NCBI GenBank assembly: GCA_001632425.1
Contig: KV425601.1
Span: 124,001-188,000, forward strand
DNA from: Neolentinus lepideus HHB14362 ss-1
Lineage: Eukaryota; Basidiomycota; Agaricomycetes; Gloeophyllales; Gloeophyllaceae
Reading direction: 5' to 3'
DNA: 64,000 nt
Shown here: in pieces, positions 28,364 to 39,964 of the stretch
Layout of the letters: every line of letters starts with the position of its first letter
Numbering within the stretch: the stretch's first letter is position 1
Position numbers and translations under genes: made by a program
The notes under the pieces: model-generated
The model's database searches: none
Told to the model about the DNA's origin: nothing
The model's input: the letters and a program-made list of their open reading frames with translations, nothing else

Positions 28364-30730
28364 ATGGCCGTGTCAGCAGCAGCTTCCTCGTCGTCTGGTC
28401 ACGGCGCTGCCAACAACGCCCTGCGCAAGTATTATCAGAGCCACTACCCCAAGGAAATCTGGTGGCTCTTCGGCGCCCTCATCGCCCTCCTCACCGCCGT
28501 CCGCCTCGTCTCGCTCGTCTTCTACTTCGTTCGTCGATGGCGCTTTAGGTATCGTGCCGCACAACAATCTCTCAAGGCTGCCAACTCGAATGAAAAGGAT
28601 CCAGAGAGTGGCCACGGCGGAAGCACACCTTTTCCAGTAGCGCTTCGGATCCCAGCCGCCCTCATCAACGCGTGGAAGATCGTCTGGTTCCGCTCGACGA
28701 TCAACTTTGGCTTCGGGTACACACTCAACGTCGCCGAGGTAGTCCTCACCGCTGCGTACATCGTCGCGTTGTTCACTTGGTCGTTCGTCCACAGTACGTC
28801 TTTGCCTTGTTTAGGTGCATAGTAAGCCCACACGGGACGGGTCTATAGCACAGAACCTCACCCTCAACTGGTGGGCGAACCGCACGGGCACGATCGCCGC
28901 CGCGCAGTTCCCGCTCATCACCACGCTCGGCACTAAAAACAATGTCATATCATGTGCGTGACACTCTCCACTACCCAGGCCCTTCACGCTAACCTTTGCA
29001 TCGGGAATGTAGGGCTGACGGGTATCGGGCACGAAAAGGTATCTCTGCTTTCGTCTTCTGTCGAGTGCGATGGAGAAGATTAATGTGGTCGACCAGCTCA
29101 ACTACCTCCACCGCATGACCTCCCGCGTCGCGCTCGTCCTCCTGTGGGTGCACGGCGGTGCTAGGGTAAGTCGGTCCGGTCCTTGCCCTCCTCCTCCCTA
29201 TTCTCATCCGCCTGCGTCCCCCCCCACTCAATCTGAGTAGTCTTGAGTACTAACAACATCCCAGATCCATATCATGGCGCTCGGTTCCTCCGAGGACTGG
29301 CATACTGGCTGGCTCCGCGCGGGCTTCATGGCCGTCATCGGGCTCTCCACTCTAGTCCTCGTCTCAATCCGCCCCATACGCGAGCGGAGATACGAGTTTT
29401 TCGTGTGGTTCCATTTCATCGTCGTGCTGTGAGTCCCTCTCCCCTCAATATTGTGCGGAGCTACTGACGTACTGACGAGCCCAGGATCTTCCTCGTCGGC
29501 GCGTACTTCCACGTCAGGCAATACGCCTTCGGGCCCTACATCTGGCCCTGCTTCCTCATCTGGGCGCTCGACCGCTCCCTCCGCCTCGCGCGCGTCGTGG
29601 CCTTCGCCGCCTCCTCATACCTCTTCCCCCGTACCTCTTCTACCTCCCTTCCCTCTTCTACCTCTGATAGCAAGGCCACGGTGACAGCGCTCTCCCCGCA
29701 CCTCCTCCAGCTGCGCGTGCCCCGCCCGCGGGGGTTCCACTGGGCCCCCGGGCAGACCGCGTACCTCGTCCTCCCGGGGGTGAGCAACCTCCCCTGCGAG
29801 GCGCACCCGTTCACCATCGCGTCTTCCGATCCCCACCCACCCACCCAGCCCGACGAGCTCGTCTTCTTCATTGGCGTGCAGACTGGCGTCACGAGGAAGC
29901 TGCAGGGGCTCGTGGAGCGGGGGAACGGCACGGCGAGGGTGCGGGCGCTCGTGGACGGCCCGTATGGGCGCGGCGCGGACCTCGCGGGGGGCGGGGCGTA
30001 TGATGCGGCGGTGCTGGTGGCGGGGGGGACGGGTGTTGCGTGGGCGGGGCCGGTGTTTGCTGATGCTGTTCGGTGCGTGCTGTTTTTTGGGACTTGGTGG
30101 GGTGGGGGCTGATGCTTGGTTGTATTGTAGGAGGGCGAAAGAGCTAGGGAGCGGCGGGCGGTTAAGGAGGGTGGTGTTCGTGTGGGCGATCAGGGAGAGA
30201 TGTGCGTCCTTTCTCTCCCTCTCTCCTACTCTCCTACTCTCCGTCCTTGCTGAATGCGTGCGATTCAGCGCACATCAAATGGATCGCGTCCACTCTTTCG
30301 CGCACGTTGGCGGTGGCGAGCACGGTCCCGACCCTCTCGGTGTCCGTGCGCGTGCACGTCACCGCGCCCACCGAGTCCTGGGACGACGATTCCGTGCACT
30401 CTCCCTCCGACCGGTCGAGCGACGAAAATGAGAAGGAGGGGGACGTCGGGATCGAGGGCGTGGAGATCCTCAGCGGGCGCCCGGACCTGAGGGAGGTGGT
30501 GCGAGAGGAGATGCGCGGGGCGGGAAGGGAGATGTTTGTTGGCGGTGAGCGGTGTTTCTTGTTTCTCGTGTGGAAGGCGGAGGCTGATGGTTTGGTTAGT
30601 TTGTGGGAGCGCGAGCTTGGCAGGCGCGGTGAAGGACGCTGTGCGCGTGAACCCGCTGTGGGGAGAGGGGAGCGTGGTGAGGGGAGGGCCGAGTGTGGAG
30701 CTGGTGGTTGAGAGTTTTGGGTATGCGTGA
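28364..30730 (+). CDS. ferric reductase transmembrane component (FRE/NOX family), paralogue 2
   Basis: Same family and role as the gene at 20423. Nine exons (28364-28793, 28849-28953, 29013-29038, 29097-29165, 29265-29428, 29485-30072, 30131-30201, 30269-30544, 30600-30730) give 619 residues. Recognisable parts are INFGFGYTLNVAEV, LGTKNNVISWLTGIGHEK, LNYLHRMTSRVALVLLWVHG, FHFIVVLIFLVGAYFH, the FAD motif EAHPFTIAS, the NADPH loop VAGGTGVAWAGPVF, EILSGRPDLREVV and the C-terminus PSVELVVESFGYA. Exons 3 (26 nt) and 4 (69 nt) equal those of paralogue 1, showing common descent. The FAD/NADPH region is very GC-rich. A two-component partner (multicopper oxidase or permease) is not in this window. Confidence 0.93.
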
Positions 30731-31612
30731 CCTGGGCTTGCGGGATGAGCTGGTAATTTTATTAAAAGCAAGCTTTAAAGTAACGAACGATCGCAGACGA
30801 GCTAGATACGTACCCTTTATTATTTATATATGTAGCATTAGCTCGAATGCCCGTGTCATTTGTAGGCAAGATCAAATGTATCTTGTCTGCCCTTAAGTAC
30901 AGGCATGGCGTGCTCCAGCGCCCTCCTTACAGTCCGCAGTGTAAATAAAATTACACTGTAGGCTACAAGGAAGGAACTCGAAGTTTGCTCACGCCATCAC
31001 GTTGTCCGACAGACTCTTGCGCTCCTGCGCTGTAAAATAGTCCAGTATGGGACTGGGCTATACAGTTTCACTGGCAGAGCACCATGGGGTTTGGTGTACG
31101 ACAGTGTGATGCGTAAGCATAGACTAGAGAGCTGTTAGACATTTCGAAACAGATCTAACCACGCAGACTCGTGACCATCCTCTCGCAGCAGAATGAGGGC
31201 AATAGCGAGAATTTGCCCTCATTAATCTTGTTGAGAGAATGGTCACGAGCTTAACCACTGGCACAAGCCCCATCACCCGGACGTGAACCTTGACACGAGT
31301 CGCCAAGTGAGTTGGCTGGATAGTAATCTCTAGGGATAAATCAAAGCACACACGCCTTCGAAATGCACCGTTGCTTAAGGGCCCAGCTGCGACCGGAATA
31401 GATCACGTGATATCGATGTCGCTCTCATTGCTGTAACGGCTGCTGGAACCAGACGTTGTGTCAACTGGATCAAAAGGCCATAATGCCAAGCTTAGTTTGA
31501 CTGCGTTCTGGCGCTTATAACTCAACCCTTCCAATTGCTTTGCTCTGGTGATCTCTACAGATTTCAGGAATACACCCCGTTATCAACTAGCGACGTGGAC
31601 GAGAACACAGTC
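30731..31612. other. intergenic, contains a nested inverted repeat
   Basis: No gene was recognised between the ferric reductase and the F-box gene. The hairpin at 31168-31249 lies here. Confidence 0.4.
31168..31249. repeat. nested inverted repeat (foldback element, copy 2)
   Basis: Outer arms CTCGTGACCAT (31168-31178) and ATGGTCACGAG (31239-31249) pair perfectly over 11 bp. Inner arms AATGAGGGCAA (31192-31202) and TTGCCCTCATT (31213-31223) pair perfectly over 11 bp. CTCGTGACCATCC is shared with the hairpin at 8207-8302, suggesting one element family. Confidence 0.55.
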
Positions 31613-33193
31613 ATGGATGCTGTACCTTTAGCAAATCTCCCAGCTGATCATGTAGTCGAAGCAGTACTCCATAACGGTACCGACGAGCGAGGCACGTGTT
31701 ATCGTTCACTCACGGTAAGCAGTATTGCCGTGACTGTTGTGAATGATTTGGACGGATGTTGGGTTTACCTCTAAATTCAGAATGTGACGCTTTTCCGCGA
31801 CCTATGGTACATCATATTTGGGTTCGCCTTCACACCGATAGACCTCCAAGGCTCGCTGTATGAAGTCATGCCGTACGCCCGCGGGATTATACGGAATGAA
31901 CTTTCCTGCCTTCTTGTATGCACATCGTGGAGAGATACTGTGATCCCGATGGTGTACAAGCACATCGTACTCCACCGTCGGGAGCAACTTCCTCTGTTGC
32001 TCAGGACACTAAAAGGCGATTCAAACCTTTTCGACTTCAAAATGATGGTAAAGCACCTTACGATCGCATATCCTAAAATTGGTCTCCCTCAGTCCGATTA
32101 TGAGTCACTTGCAATGACGGAAGAAATATTATCGATCTGCCCCACTTTGAAGCAGCTGAAATACGGACCATATGTTTCCTTCCCGTCTTTCTCCCAGACG
32201 AGGACGCCGATGGAAATGATACGGGATCCAGTTCTTCTGTCTTCCGTAACATCTCTCTCATTGGGATCATTAGTGCCTTCCAACCGTCACTTGTTGCAAT
32301 TCCTTGCAGGAATGCCCCAGCTCGTGGAATTGTCCTTCCACAATAGCCTTTGCGGAGAACAAGCAGAGTCGCAACTGCCATGCATCGCAGACCTTCCATT
32401 CCTGAAACACCTCGCATTGACACTACATTCTCCTAGCGTCCTTACCTTCGTCCACCAGCTTTCCGCACCATCGCTATCTCGACTACTCATCCATTTCGAT
32501 TGTGGCTGGAATGACTCGTCCGATGATGCTATAGTGGATATCACGTCCTCAAAGGGCGGCAGTGTTGCATGTCTACAGATTCATTGGAATACCCTGACTA
32601 GCCAAGAGCCGCAGTTGAAGACTTTTGATACTCAATTGATCTCACACTGTCCCATCTTACAGCATCTCGTCATAAATGGCACCTCCTACTTTGAGGGCAC
32701 TCATCTCAACTTGCGGTTTATTGACATTTGGCGTGATGTTGAACCCGAGCCTCATTGGGATGCAGTCGATCCAGAGACCGAGAGTCAACTCCATGCAAAG
32801 GCACTTCAAGCGTCATTCCCTAACCTTGAGAAGGTTAGGATCCTGGACGCGAGGCTCAGAGATCTTCCAGATCTTCCAAACATCTTACCCCCCACTCGAC
32901 ATACTGAAAATAACTTGCGGCTGCGCCTCTTCAGCGTTGTTGTGTGGGACACTCCTACGCTGGTCTTTAGAGAAGAACTGCTTCGCGGTCTTTCTGGACC
33001 TTCTGCGATCGATACCTTCGTTTCATGGGTGTACAAATGCATTGACGCTCCTTATACCCCTGACACATACTCGGACACTGAGTCGGACTACGAGGGTGAT
33101 GAATATGACTTTATCGTCTCGTGGGACGGATCGTCTGGTTCCGACTCTGATGAGGATATTTTTGATCATTTTAATGCAATGGAGGACAGCTGA
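31613..33193 (+). CDS. F-box protein
   Basis: Probable substrate receptor of an SCF ubiquitin ligase. Two exons (31613-31714, 31781-33193) give 504 residues. The F-box-like stretch runs across the junction: LTNVTLFRDLWYIIFGFA, then LLVCTSWRDTVIPMVYKHIV, the pattern of the abundant basidiomycete F-box/WRD family. Later Leu-rich segments (PQLVELSFHNSL, PFLKHLALTLH, PILQHLVING) look like irregular leucine-rich repeats for target binding. The C-terminus is strongly acidic (SDTESDYEGDEYDF to the end). The F-box is atypical at its start (FRDLW instead of LPxEL), so Skp1 binding is not certain. Target unknown. Confidence 0.8.
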
Positions 33194-33430
33194 ACATCGT
33201 CAAAATGTCCTAATTATTCTGGAAAGCAATCTCAATCCATTGCGTGTTGGAAAACCCGGACTCAGTAGTCTGCACGCCGAAGTCGTGCGTGCTTGGTACT
33301 AATTCCTGTTGGCCCTGTGTCGAATAGCAGATATTACAGTTAGACTGTTCATAAACAGGAGTGTCTCGAATGTGTTATACTTAGCCAATCACATTACAAT
33401 GCGAGAAAAATTACAACATACAACCTACGG

Positions 33431-34885
33431 TTACGCCCACCTCTTTACATCCTCCGCGTTAGGGCCTGTAGGATCGTCTGAAGCGGCCAGATTGCACTGG
33501 TGGAGCACACGAATTTGGTCTGGCTTGAAGGTGCCCACAATACAATGCAGCATGCCGCGGTTGTGGAACAGAACAAGATCTTTCTCGGACCTGCGTGATT
33601 CGGTCGATCTCAAGCACTACGGTACTCATCGAGTATGCTCACCAATCGTGGGGATATACGAACTTCACGGAATCAGCTGGTTTCATGGGACCGAAAGAAG
33701 ATGCGAGAACCTACCTTTGGTGCGATCGCGGGTCGCTGCATTGTGTACAAGAGCTCTCGGACTTGTTTTAGGTTGGTCAAATGCGCTCCGTCCGGATATA
33801 GCTTGCCCTCCTTCGAAATGCCTTCAGGTACAGAGTCGATGTACAATTCCGCCACGCAGCCGGGGTGTACCTGGAAGTGGAGCTCTCCGGTCACTGGGTT
33901 CTTCCATAGCTGTCAGTCAAGCATGTCAGGGGTGCTGCCACATTGATCCCAGAATAAAGCCTACCATTGGATAGACCTTAACTTTCGATTCATCCCATGG
34001 CGGTAGCTCGTCGTAAGAAAGCTCCTTACCTTCAGGTATGATCCCGATGCCATTCGAATAAAGCTTCGACGCAGCCATCCACACATACGGGTGAGGTGCG
34101 TACTTAACTCGGGTCCTCACAGCGACACTCTTAAGCTCGGGTGGGAGAATATTGAACATATTCCTTGTTGAAGTGAACGCGGTGCACCCAAGCGACACCT
34201 CCAGCTCGTCGCCCGTCCCGTCGTCATATCTCACAATCTGCTTCGGTGCCTTGGGCACCTTGATCGCGTAGAGGGTTGTAACTTTGGACGGCCTCAGGTT
34301 GTACAGCGCCGCGTCGATATGCCATCGGTAGAAACGGGTATAGCCCCGGGCCGTGTCTTCATCGGAGAGGATCTCCTTATGACAGACGACATGCGATGGG
34401 TGCTTGAGCTTCGCCTCTGGTATCTCTTCATGATCGTGCACGACACCATTCCCAATGAGCTGGACTTGGGGGACGCGAGCGATGGTCTTGAGGTCCGGGT
34501 GGAGAATCGATTTCTTATTTTGGTCTATCTTGTTGTTTCCGTGTCCGAAACTCTCAGACGTGGGGTCGAACCGCTAGTGGACGTTCATGGATCATCTTGC
34601 GCGGGATATTATTTTTGAAATACCTTCGTCAGGGCATATTGCTGCTCGGGAGTAAGGTCGCAGCTTCGGAACAGCAGCAATGAATGCTAGTGTTACTAGT
34701 GAGTCTGATCTGTCGGCGACTCGGTGCTAGCAAGTTCTTACCTTGTACAGTAGACTATGGATGTTCTCAAAATCCTCGTCGCTCAGGTTTCCTATATCAA
34801 CGCCTCTGACCTCCTTACCGAAGTCCACGAATCCAGCAGGGTCTGCGGAGGGTGGTAAGGGTAGCGGCAATAACTCAATCGTCAT
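33431..34885 (-). CDS. TauD/TfdA-family Fe(II)/2-oxoglutarate dioxygenase, XanA-like (xanthine dioxygenase), paralogue 1
   Basis: Six exons (34885-34742, 34686-34624, 34573-33965, 33909-33715, 33662-33643, 33590-33431) give 396 residues. The metal facial triad is visible: H154 and D156 in FYRWHIDAALY and a distal His near 359 in FHNRGMLHC. The wider pattern (RFDPTSESFGHGN, PQVQLIGNG, HPYVWM, LWKNPVTGELHFQVHP, MQRPAIAP, FVYPHDWSEKDLV) fits, from memory, fungal XanA/Xan1 enzymes. Those convert xanthine to uric acid with 2-oxoglutarate and O2 in place of xanthine dehydrogenase. Sulfonate-type TauD activity is the alternative. One exon is only 20 nt. Exon lengths equal those of the gene at 57303-58764. 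Confidence 0.88.
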
Positions 34886-35656
34886 GGCGAAATAATGCTG
34901 AGATAGACCCCTTGTGCATCATGATTGCGAAAGGCCTGGAGTCTATTTATACCGTAAGTACCAGCATCAGCCTAGTGCAAGAAGATCTGGACTTCCGTCG
35001 ATAAGCAAGCGCGGGCCGTGATACTACATATTACTGAGATCTGAAAGTCTCATATCAAGGCAATGCTGGGTGAAAAATGGGATAAATAATGCAGAGTTGC
35101 GTGGGTTTCCACACACTTCAGAAGTCCCAAAACCTCTCTTGAGGTTGTCGCGGTTGAGGATCTTCATCCACAGCCCGGAGACTGCCGACCACCGGGATCT
35201 AAGCAATTCGCCGTTACATGCGAACTTTGAACTCCATTTCTCTAACGACGTACAACCGAGATCTCCGCTTGGACATCAACATTAGCTTTCATATCCTATG
35301 TTTATCCTTTTCGTGACTTTTGAGGACCTCGAGATCAACGTCTCAAACGCCCGACTTGAAGATATGGAGATAACTGGATAAATCATGGGAGTATGCCCGA
35401 ACGCCGACAAGCATTCGCTGGTGTCTTCAACATTTGTTCTCAGCAACTTCAATGACCCAGAGAGGTGCTGGCGATGGCCTCATGCCTCGGTCGTTATTAT
35501 TATCACGGTGACTCTTGAAGGCTACGCGTACCATCGACTGGGAGATCCCACTCTCGGAGTAATTCTCTGATCACTGGTTTATAAAGCGGGCGTGCTATAA
35601 TATCTGCCTCGCTGTCTGACATCCGTAGATTTAGCTTCCCTTTTCTTTGATCAAGC
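34886..35656. other. intergenic between divergent dioxygenase and AKR pseudogene
   Basis: No gene was recognised. Short frames only. A GC-poor segment near 35000-35100 has no repeats that I can see. Confidence 0.4.
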
Positions 35657-37161
35657 ATGTCCTTCCCCGGCGCGCCTCCTACCCCTACGAAGCTTGGTGT
35701 ATACCGACAGCTTGCCCCGCGTGCTGGTATCCATGTCTCCCCGCTCGTTCTTGGTGCTATGAGCCTCGGCGACAAATGGACCGGCTGGGGCTTTGGCGCT
35801 ATGAGCAAGGAGGACTCATTCAAATACCTCGATGCTTTTTTTGATGCTGGTGGGAATTTCATTGACACCGCAAGCAACTAGTATGTGTCCATATACGGAA
35901 AGGGGAATGTTTTCTAACAAGATGCGTTTGATATTGTAGTCAGGACGGGGCGTCCGAAATGGTTATCGGAGAGTGGGCAGAGCAGTGAGGGATCAGAGAC
36001 CAACTGGTCATCGCTACCAAGGTTTTTCGAACTCTCCGTATTCTTGTCGCCCTCAATTCCACGATGCCTTCATTCTAGTACACCAACAGCGTCCACGCAC
36101 GTGGTGACCCATCTATCAAGCAGTATCCTGCCTATGTGGGGAATCACGTCAAGAACCTGAAACTCACTCTTGAGACTAGTCTCAAACGATTGAGGACGTC
36201 CTACGTTGATATTCTGTATCTTCATTATTGGGATCTGCATACTGATGTCGAGGAGATAATGGATGGTTTGCATAACCTGTTTGTGCAAGGCAAGGTTCTC
36301 TATCTTGTGCGTCTATGGCTGATTCTCCTACGCGGCCACAGTCTATCCTATATGGATCACTGATGATTTGTTCATCCCAGGGTGTTTCTGACACGCCAGC
36401 ATGAGTGGTGCAGAAGGCCAACGACTACGCTCGTCAACATGGCAAAACTCCGTTCGTTGTGTATCAGGCCGCCTACTCGGTCTTGCAGCGCGATATCGAA
36501 CGCGAGATTCTTCCTATGTGCCATCACGAAGGTTCTTAATATTGTTCTGTGGGGATTTATCTGTTACGCATTGTACTGACGTAAATTAGGCATTGCTTTA
36601 ACCTTATGGAACGTGCTCGCTGAAGGCCATATTCGCTCGGATGAGGAAGAAGCGCGACGTAGACAGACCGGTGAGAAGGGAAGACACGTCTTGCGACCAT
36701 GGGAGAGAACACCGGACGAGAAGAAAATGTGCGATGCTCTGGAGGTTGTCCGAAAACAGGTCAGCGCGAAGAACATTCAGGCTGGTACGTTATAGTGTAC
36801 ACCTAATAAAATTCGCTTATAATTTCATTATATCAAGTGGCTATCGCATATACTATGCACAAGGCGCCCTACGTATTCCCCATCTTCGGTGGCCGTAAGG
36901 TCGAGCATCTGCACGCTAACATCGAGGCTCTCAGCGTCAGCCTTACTAAAGAGCAGATCAATTACATCGATGGCATTTTGCCATTTGAGATCGGATTCCC
37001 GCATGTCTACATCGTGCGTTACCCCACGTATTTTCTGGTGGTAGGTCGCTGAATGATGTTATTCGTAGGGTCAATTGGGTACATACCCTTTCATGATGAC
37101 TATGCACGTGAATTACGACGCCCAACCTCTTTTGCCCCCCATCCCGCACACGAAGTCGTAA
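35657..37161 (+). pseudogene. aryl-alcohol-dehydrogenase-type aldo-keto reductase, broken by two stops
   Basis: Exon-by-exon homologue of the intact AKR at 54389-52951. The Asp/Tyr of the tetrad are present (FIDTASNY with Y split by an intron), as are Lys (LVIATK) and His (LYLHYWD). The C-terminal half (GRHVLRPWERTPDEKKM, VAIAYTMHKAPYVFPIFGGR, YIDGILPFEIGFP) reads cleanly. Two in-frame TGA codons interrupt it. At 35986-35988 one replaces the Arg of ETRGIRDQ. At 36402-36404 one replaces the Trp of DTPAWVV. Both are explained by single C-to-T or G-to-A changes, and no frameshift is seen, so inactivation looks recent. Stop-codon readthrough is the unlikely alternative. Confidence 0.85.
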
Positions 37162-37547
37162 AATGGAGGATATGGATGAGATAGATCCCAGAATGCTGCG
37201 CTAGGCTGTCTGCAATGGTTCGCAATAACGAAAGGAATGTGGATCCAGTGAGAACTTCGATCGTATTTCACAAATGAAATGACTGCATGTATCAGGATGT
37301 CCGTGCGTTGCTGTACCTCCCTGCAGAAGTATGATGCTCAGATGGTGAAGCCGTATGTGGCGGCTAGTGTTTGCGCATCTCTGTACCGATGGACGGGCAG
37401 GGAGACTGGAGGCGTTTCTCTCCACCCAGCGCCTGCGGGAACGGTGCACGCTTCGGGTTGGGCCGATAAACGGAGTTCGTGATATATTGGCGTCTATGGT
37501 ACGTATGACCCACTACAGTAAACGTCTTCCCTCCCAACGATCGCGCA

Positions 37548-37878
37548 ATGGCCATTGCGTATATAGTGCACAAACTTGAAGCGTCCTTCGATCTTCGATG
37601 GTCGTAAGGTCGAACATTTACATGCCAATACTGAGGCCTGAGGCGCTCAGCGTGAACCTCACGCATGAGCAGACGAATTATATCGACGAGATTCTGCCAT
37701 TTGATCTCGGTTCCCCTCATGCTTTCGCCGCATGTTGTTCTCTACCGAATCGTATGGACAGACATCGACGCTGCATCTGATGTAGGGCCGCATGGGGACA
37801 TACCCTTTCATGATATGTATGTGCACGCATTTCAATGGACAGCCCTTTCCACGGCCGATCCCACACAAAGACGCGTGA
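37548..37878 (+). pseudogene. C-terminal remnant of a second aldo-keto reductase
   Basis: The last two exons of the preceding AKR are repeated here in damaged form: MAIAYIVHK, then DGRKVEHLHAN in another frame, LSVNLTHEQTNYIDEILPFD and a final exon like that of the first copy (PFHD/FMM-type tail ending about 37878). The part encoding PYVFPIF is deleted and a frameshift follows. No N-terminal exons are recognisable upstream (37162-37547). Confidence 0.7.
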
Positions 37879-38126
37879 GGTCTCTAGATATACATTGTTA
37901 CTGGTACAATTGTGCCGCAGTCAAAATTCGTGAATGGGTATATAAATATACAGTCCAATGATGCTGAATATGAACTAAAAATGAATAACAAAGTGGTTAA
38001 TGCGAACGTCCCTCACACAGGCCGTATAAATAAAGTAAGGCAAATAGAGATGTTCACTTGTCCCGATCGGAGAGTCTTTGTATGAGCGAAGGCGCAACAT
38101 TCACTGGCGAACACGAATTTCCTGAA

Positions 38127-39964
38127 TTATTGGTACCAATAATCCGGGTTCACTGGTGGAAGCTTGAGTGTCGACGTGCCTAGTACAATTATAGGCATCA
38201 CTTCATTCCAGACATCACAATCAGCTCACCTGCATGACAAATTTCACTGGTATATTTGTGGCCCCAGTACATCACAGGAGACCATTCGTCGACAAGGTTA
38301 ATCAACGTTTGGAGATGGCCGTATGTGACTGGCTGATAACCCGTGGGCCGCCTGATTGCAATAATGAATACGAATAGGGAGAGACCAAACAATAATCCAG
38401 CAAGGACGACGACCTGAATAAGAAGTTATTTACTCCGTGTTTGGAGTCGATTGCAGAGACAGAATTCACGTACAAAAAGAGGCCTGATCGTTAGCGCGGA
38501 TTGCGCCGTGAAACCCGAGTCTGCTGGCGCCTTATTGAGTACCTGGAAATTGACTGCAGTGCCGGATACCCAATGGCACACAGGCTTCACTATGAGGAGG
38601 AGCACACTCGCCCAGCTTCCAATTACCGTCATGATGGGATTCAACGAGCGTGCACCCTTCTTGCATGCACTTTTCCAGTTAGCTTCGTCGCGGTACATTA
38701 GGACGGTCAACTCCGACACGTGCAATGCCAGAGCGACAGGAGTCTGGACGATGCATATCACCGCGAACGCCCATCCAAGTCGCGTCGCTGGTAGGACGCC
38801 GCTTCCATAACCAGAAATCGTCACGCCTTGGGTGAGGTTTTTCCACACACTCCAATCTCCTCGCAGCCGGTGCATCATGAAGGCAAACCCAACCAGGAAG
38901 AGAACCGCAAGGATAACGGGGAAGATGACAATCAGACGAACGGACTCGCGCCAGCTGCTGATTTCCCAAAGGGTGGGATGACGTTCACGAGGCAGGACTG
39001 GCGTCTGATCTATGGGATGGCCGTCATCAATTCCTCTCATGCACCGGCCTGGGATCCTCCATGTGATGTCCTGAGCAAGCAATGCGGGTCCAACATCGAC
39101 GATACTGCCACTCCAAGTGGGAATATTTGAGCACACTACGGCAATTGTAGATAGCCCGGCTTGAATGATAATAGCAATCCCCAATATTATGAGGGGAAGG
39201 TACGAGACAAGGACTGCGTTGTCGCCTTGCACCGATACAAATACGAAGGACGTCGAGCTGTTTGTCGCAACGAGAGTGATGAATAGGATGATGTTCATAA
39301 TGCGACCATTGATCCACCCTCCCGAAGCTGTCATGAAGCGCAAACTGGCATTGAACTCCAGTCTGCGCTCTTTCAACAGCTGCCATTTCAAGGCTGTGCC
39401 GTGCGCAAAGCCAGTGGCTTCTGTCACTAGAGTGACAACGAGGAAGAGGGGAAGGGGCAAGACCTCGGCTGGGATGCTTCCGAGTGGAAGAAGTCTCCAT
39501 CCTTCTGCTTCGCCTACCTTATAGGCCGTGGTCCGGTTGATGCACAGATCGACGCCCACGAAGAGCAAGCTTGCGCCGATGAGGAAGCTGAGGACAAGAC
39601 CGAAGGCTGCAAGGACTTTCGCGACAGTGCCTTCGTCGTATGAAGGTCGATACGATCCTGTCTCGAGATAAGAAGATGTGCGACTGTGAGAGCCATACCA
39701 GCTGCCAAGAAGAGGTGCCGCCGATGCGTATGAGGACCTGCTGTCGGCCGTAGAATCTCTATCATGGCGCTGTTTCAGTGGATGCGCCTCGGGGGAGTAT
39801 CGGTTCCGAATAGCAATCTCTAAGGCAAAGATATACCTCAAAACGCAGCAGCTGAAATAATGCAAGATCTCACCAAAGGACGAGAAGGGAGATGTCTCCT
39901 TACATTCGTTTAAAGATGCCGGATCAAAGGGAAACGCACTTCTAGGAGTTGGAAGGAACCTCAT
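38127..39964 (-). CDS. multi-pass membrane protein of unknown function
   Basis: Three exons (39964-38474, 38413-38230, 38179-38127) give 575 residues ending LPPVNPDYWYQ. There are about nine hydrophobic segments, among them VAKVLAAFGLVLSFLIGASL, LFLVVTLVTEATGFAHGTAL, IILFITLVATNS, LPLIILGIAIIIQAG, LIVIFPVILAVLFLVGFAF, FAVICIVQTPVALALHV and VVVLAGLLFGLSLFVFIIAI. A soluble Ser/Arg-rich N-terminus precedes them. The start is the first ATG in an open frame that continues upstream without one, so the N-terminus is uncertain. Two small 3' exons were found by frame and splice signals. Such proteins seem common in Agaricomycetes; no named domain is recognised. Confidence 0.75.

Noticed and set aside
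31535..31612. Longer N-terminus for the F-box protein
   Set aside because: The open frame upstream of 31613 begins with TTG and has no ATG; the first ATG is at 31613.
34560..34580. GGTTCGACCCC-like word suggesting a tRNA B box
   Set aside because: It lies inside a coding exon of the dioxygenase and no cloverleaf can be formed around it.
35986..35990. GTGAGG at the first AKR stop as a splice donor removing the stop
   Set aside because: Splicing there would remove the conserved GIRDQLVIATK segment with the catalytic Lys, and no suitable acceptor restores it.
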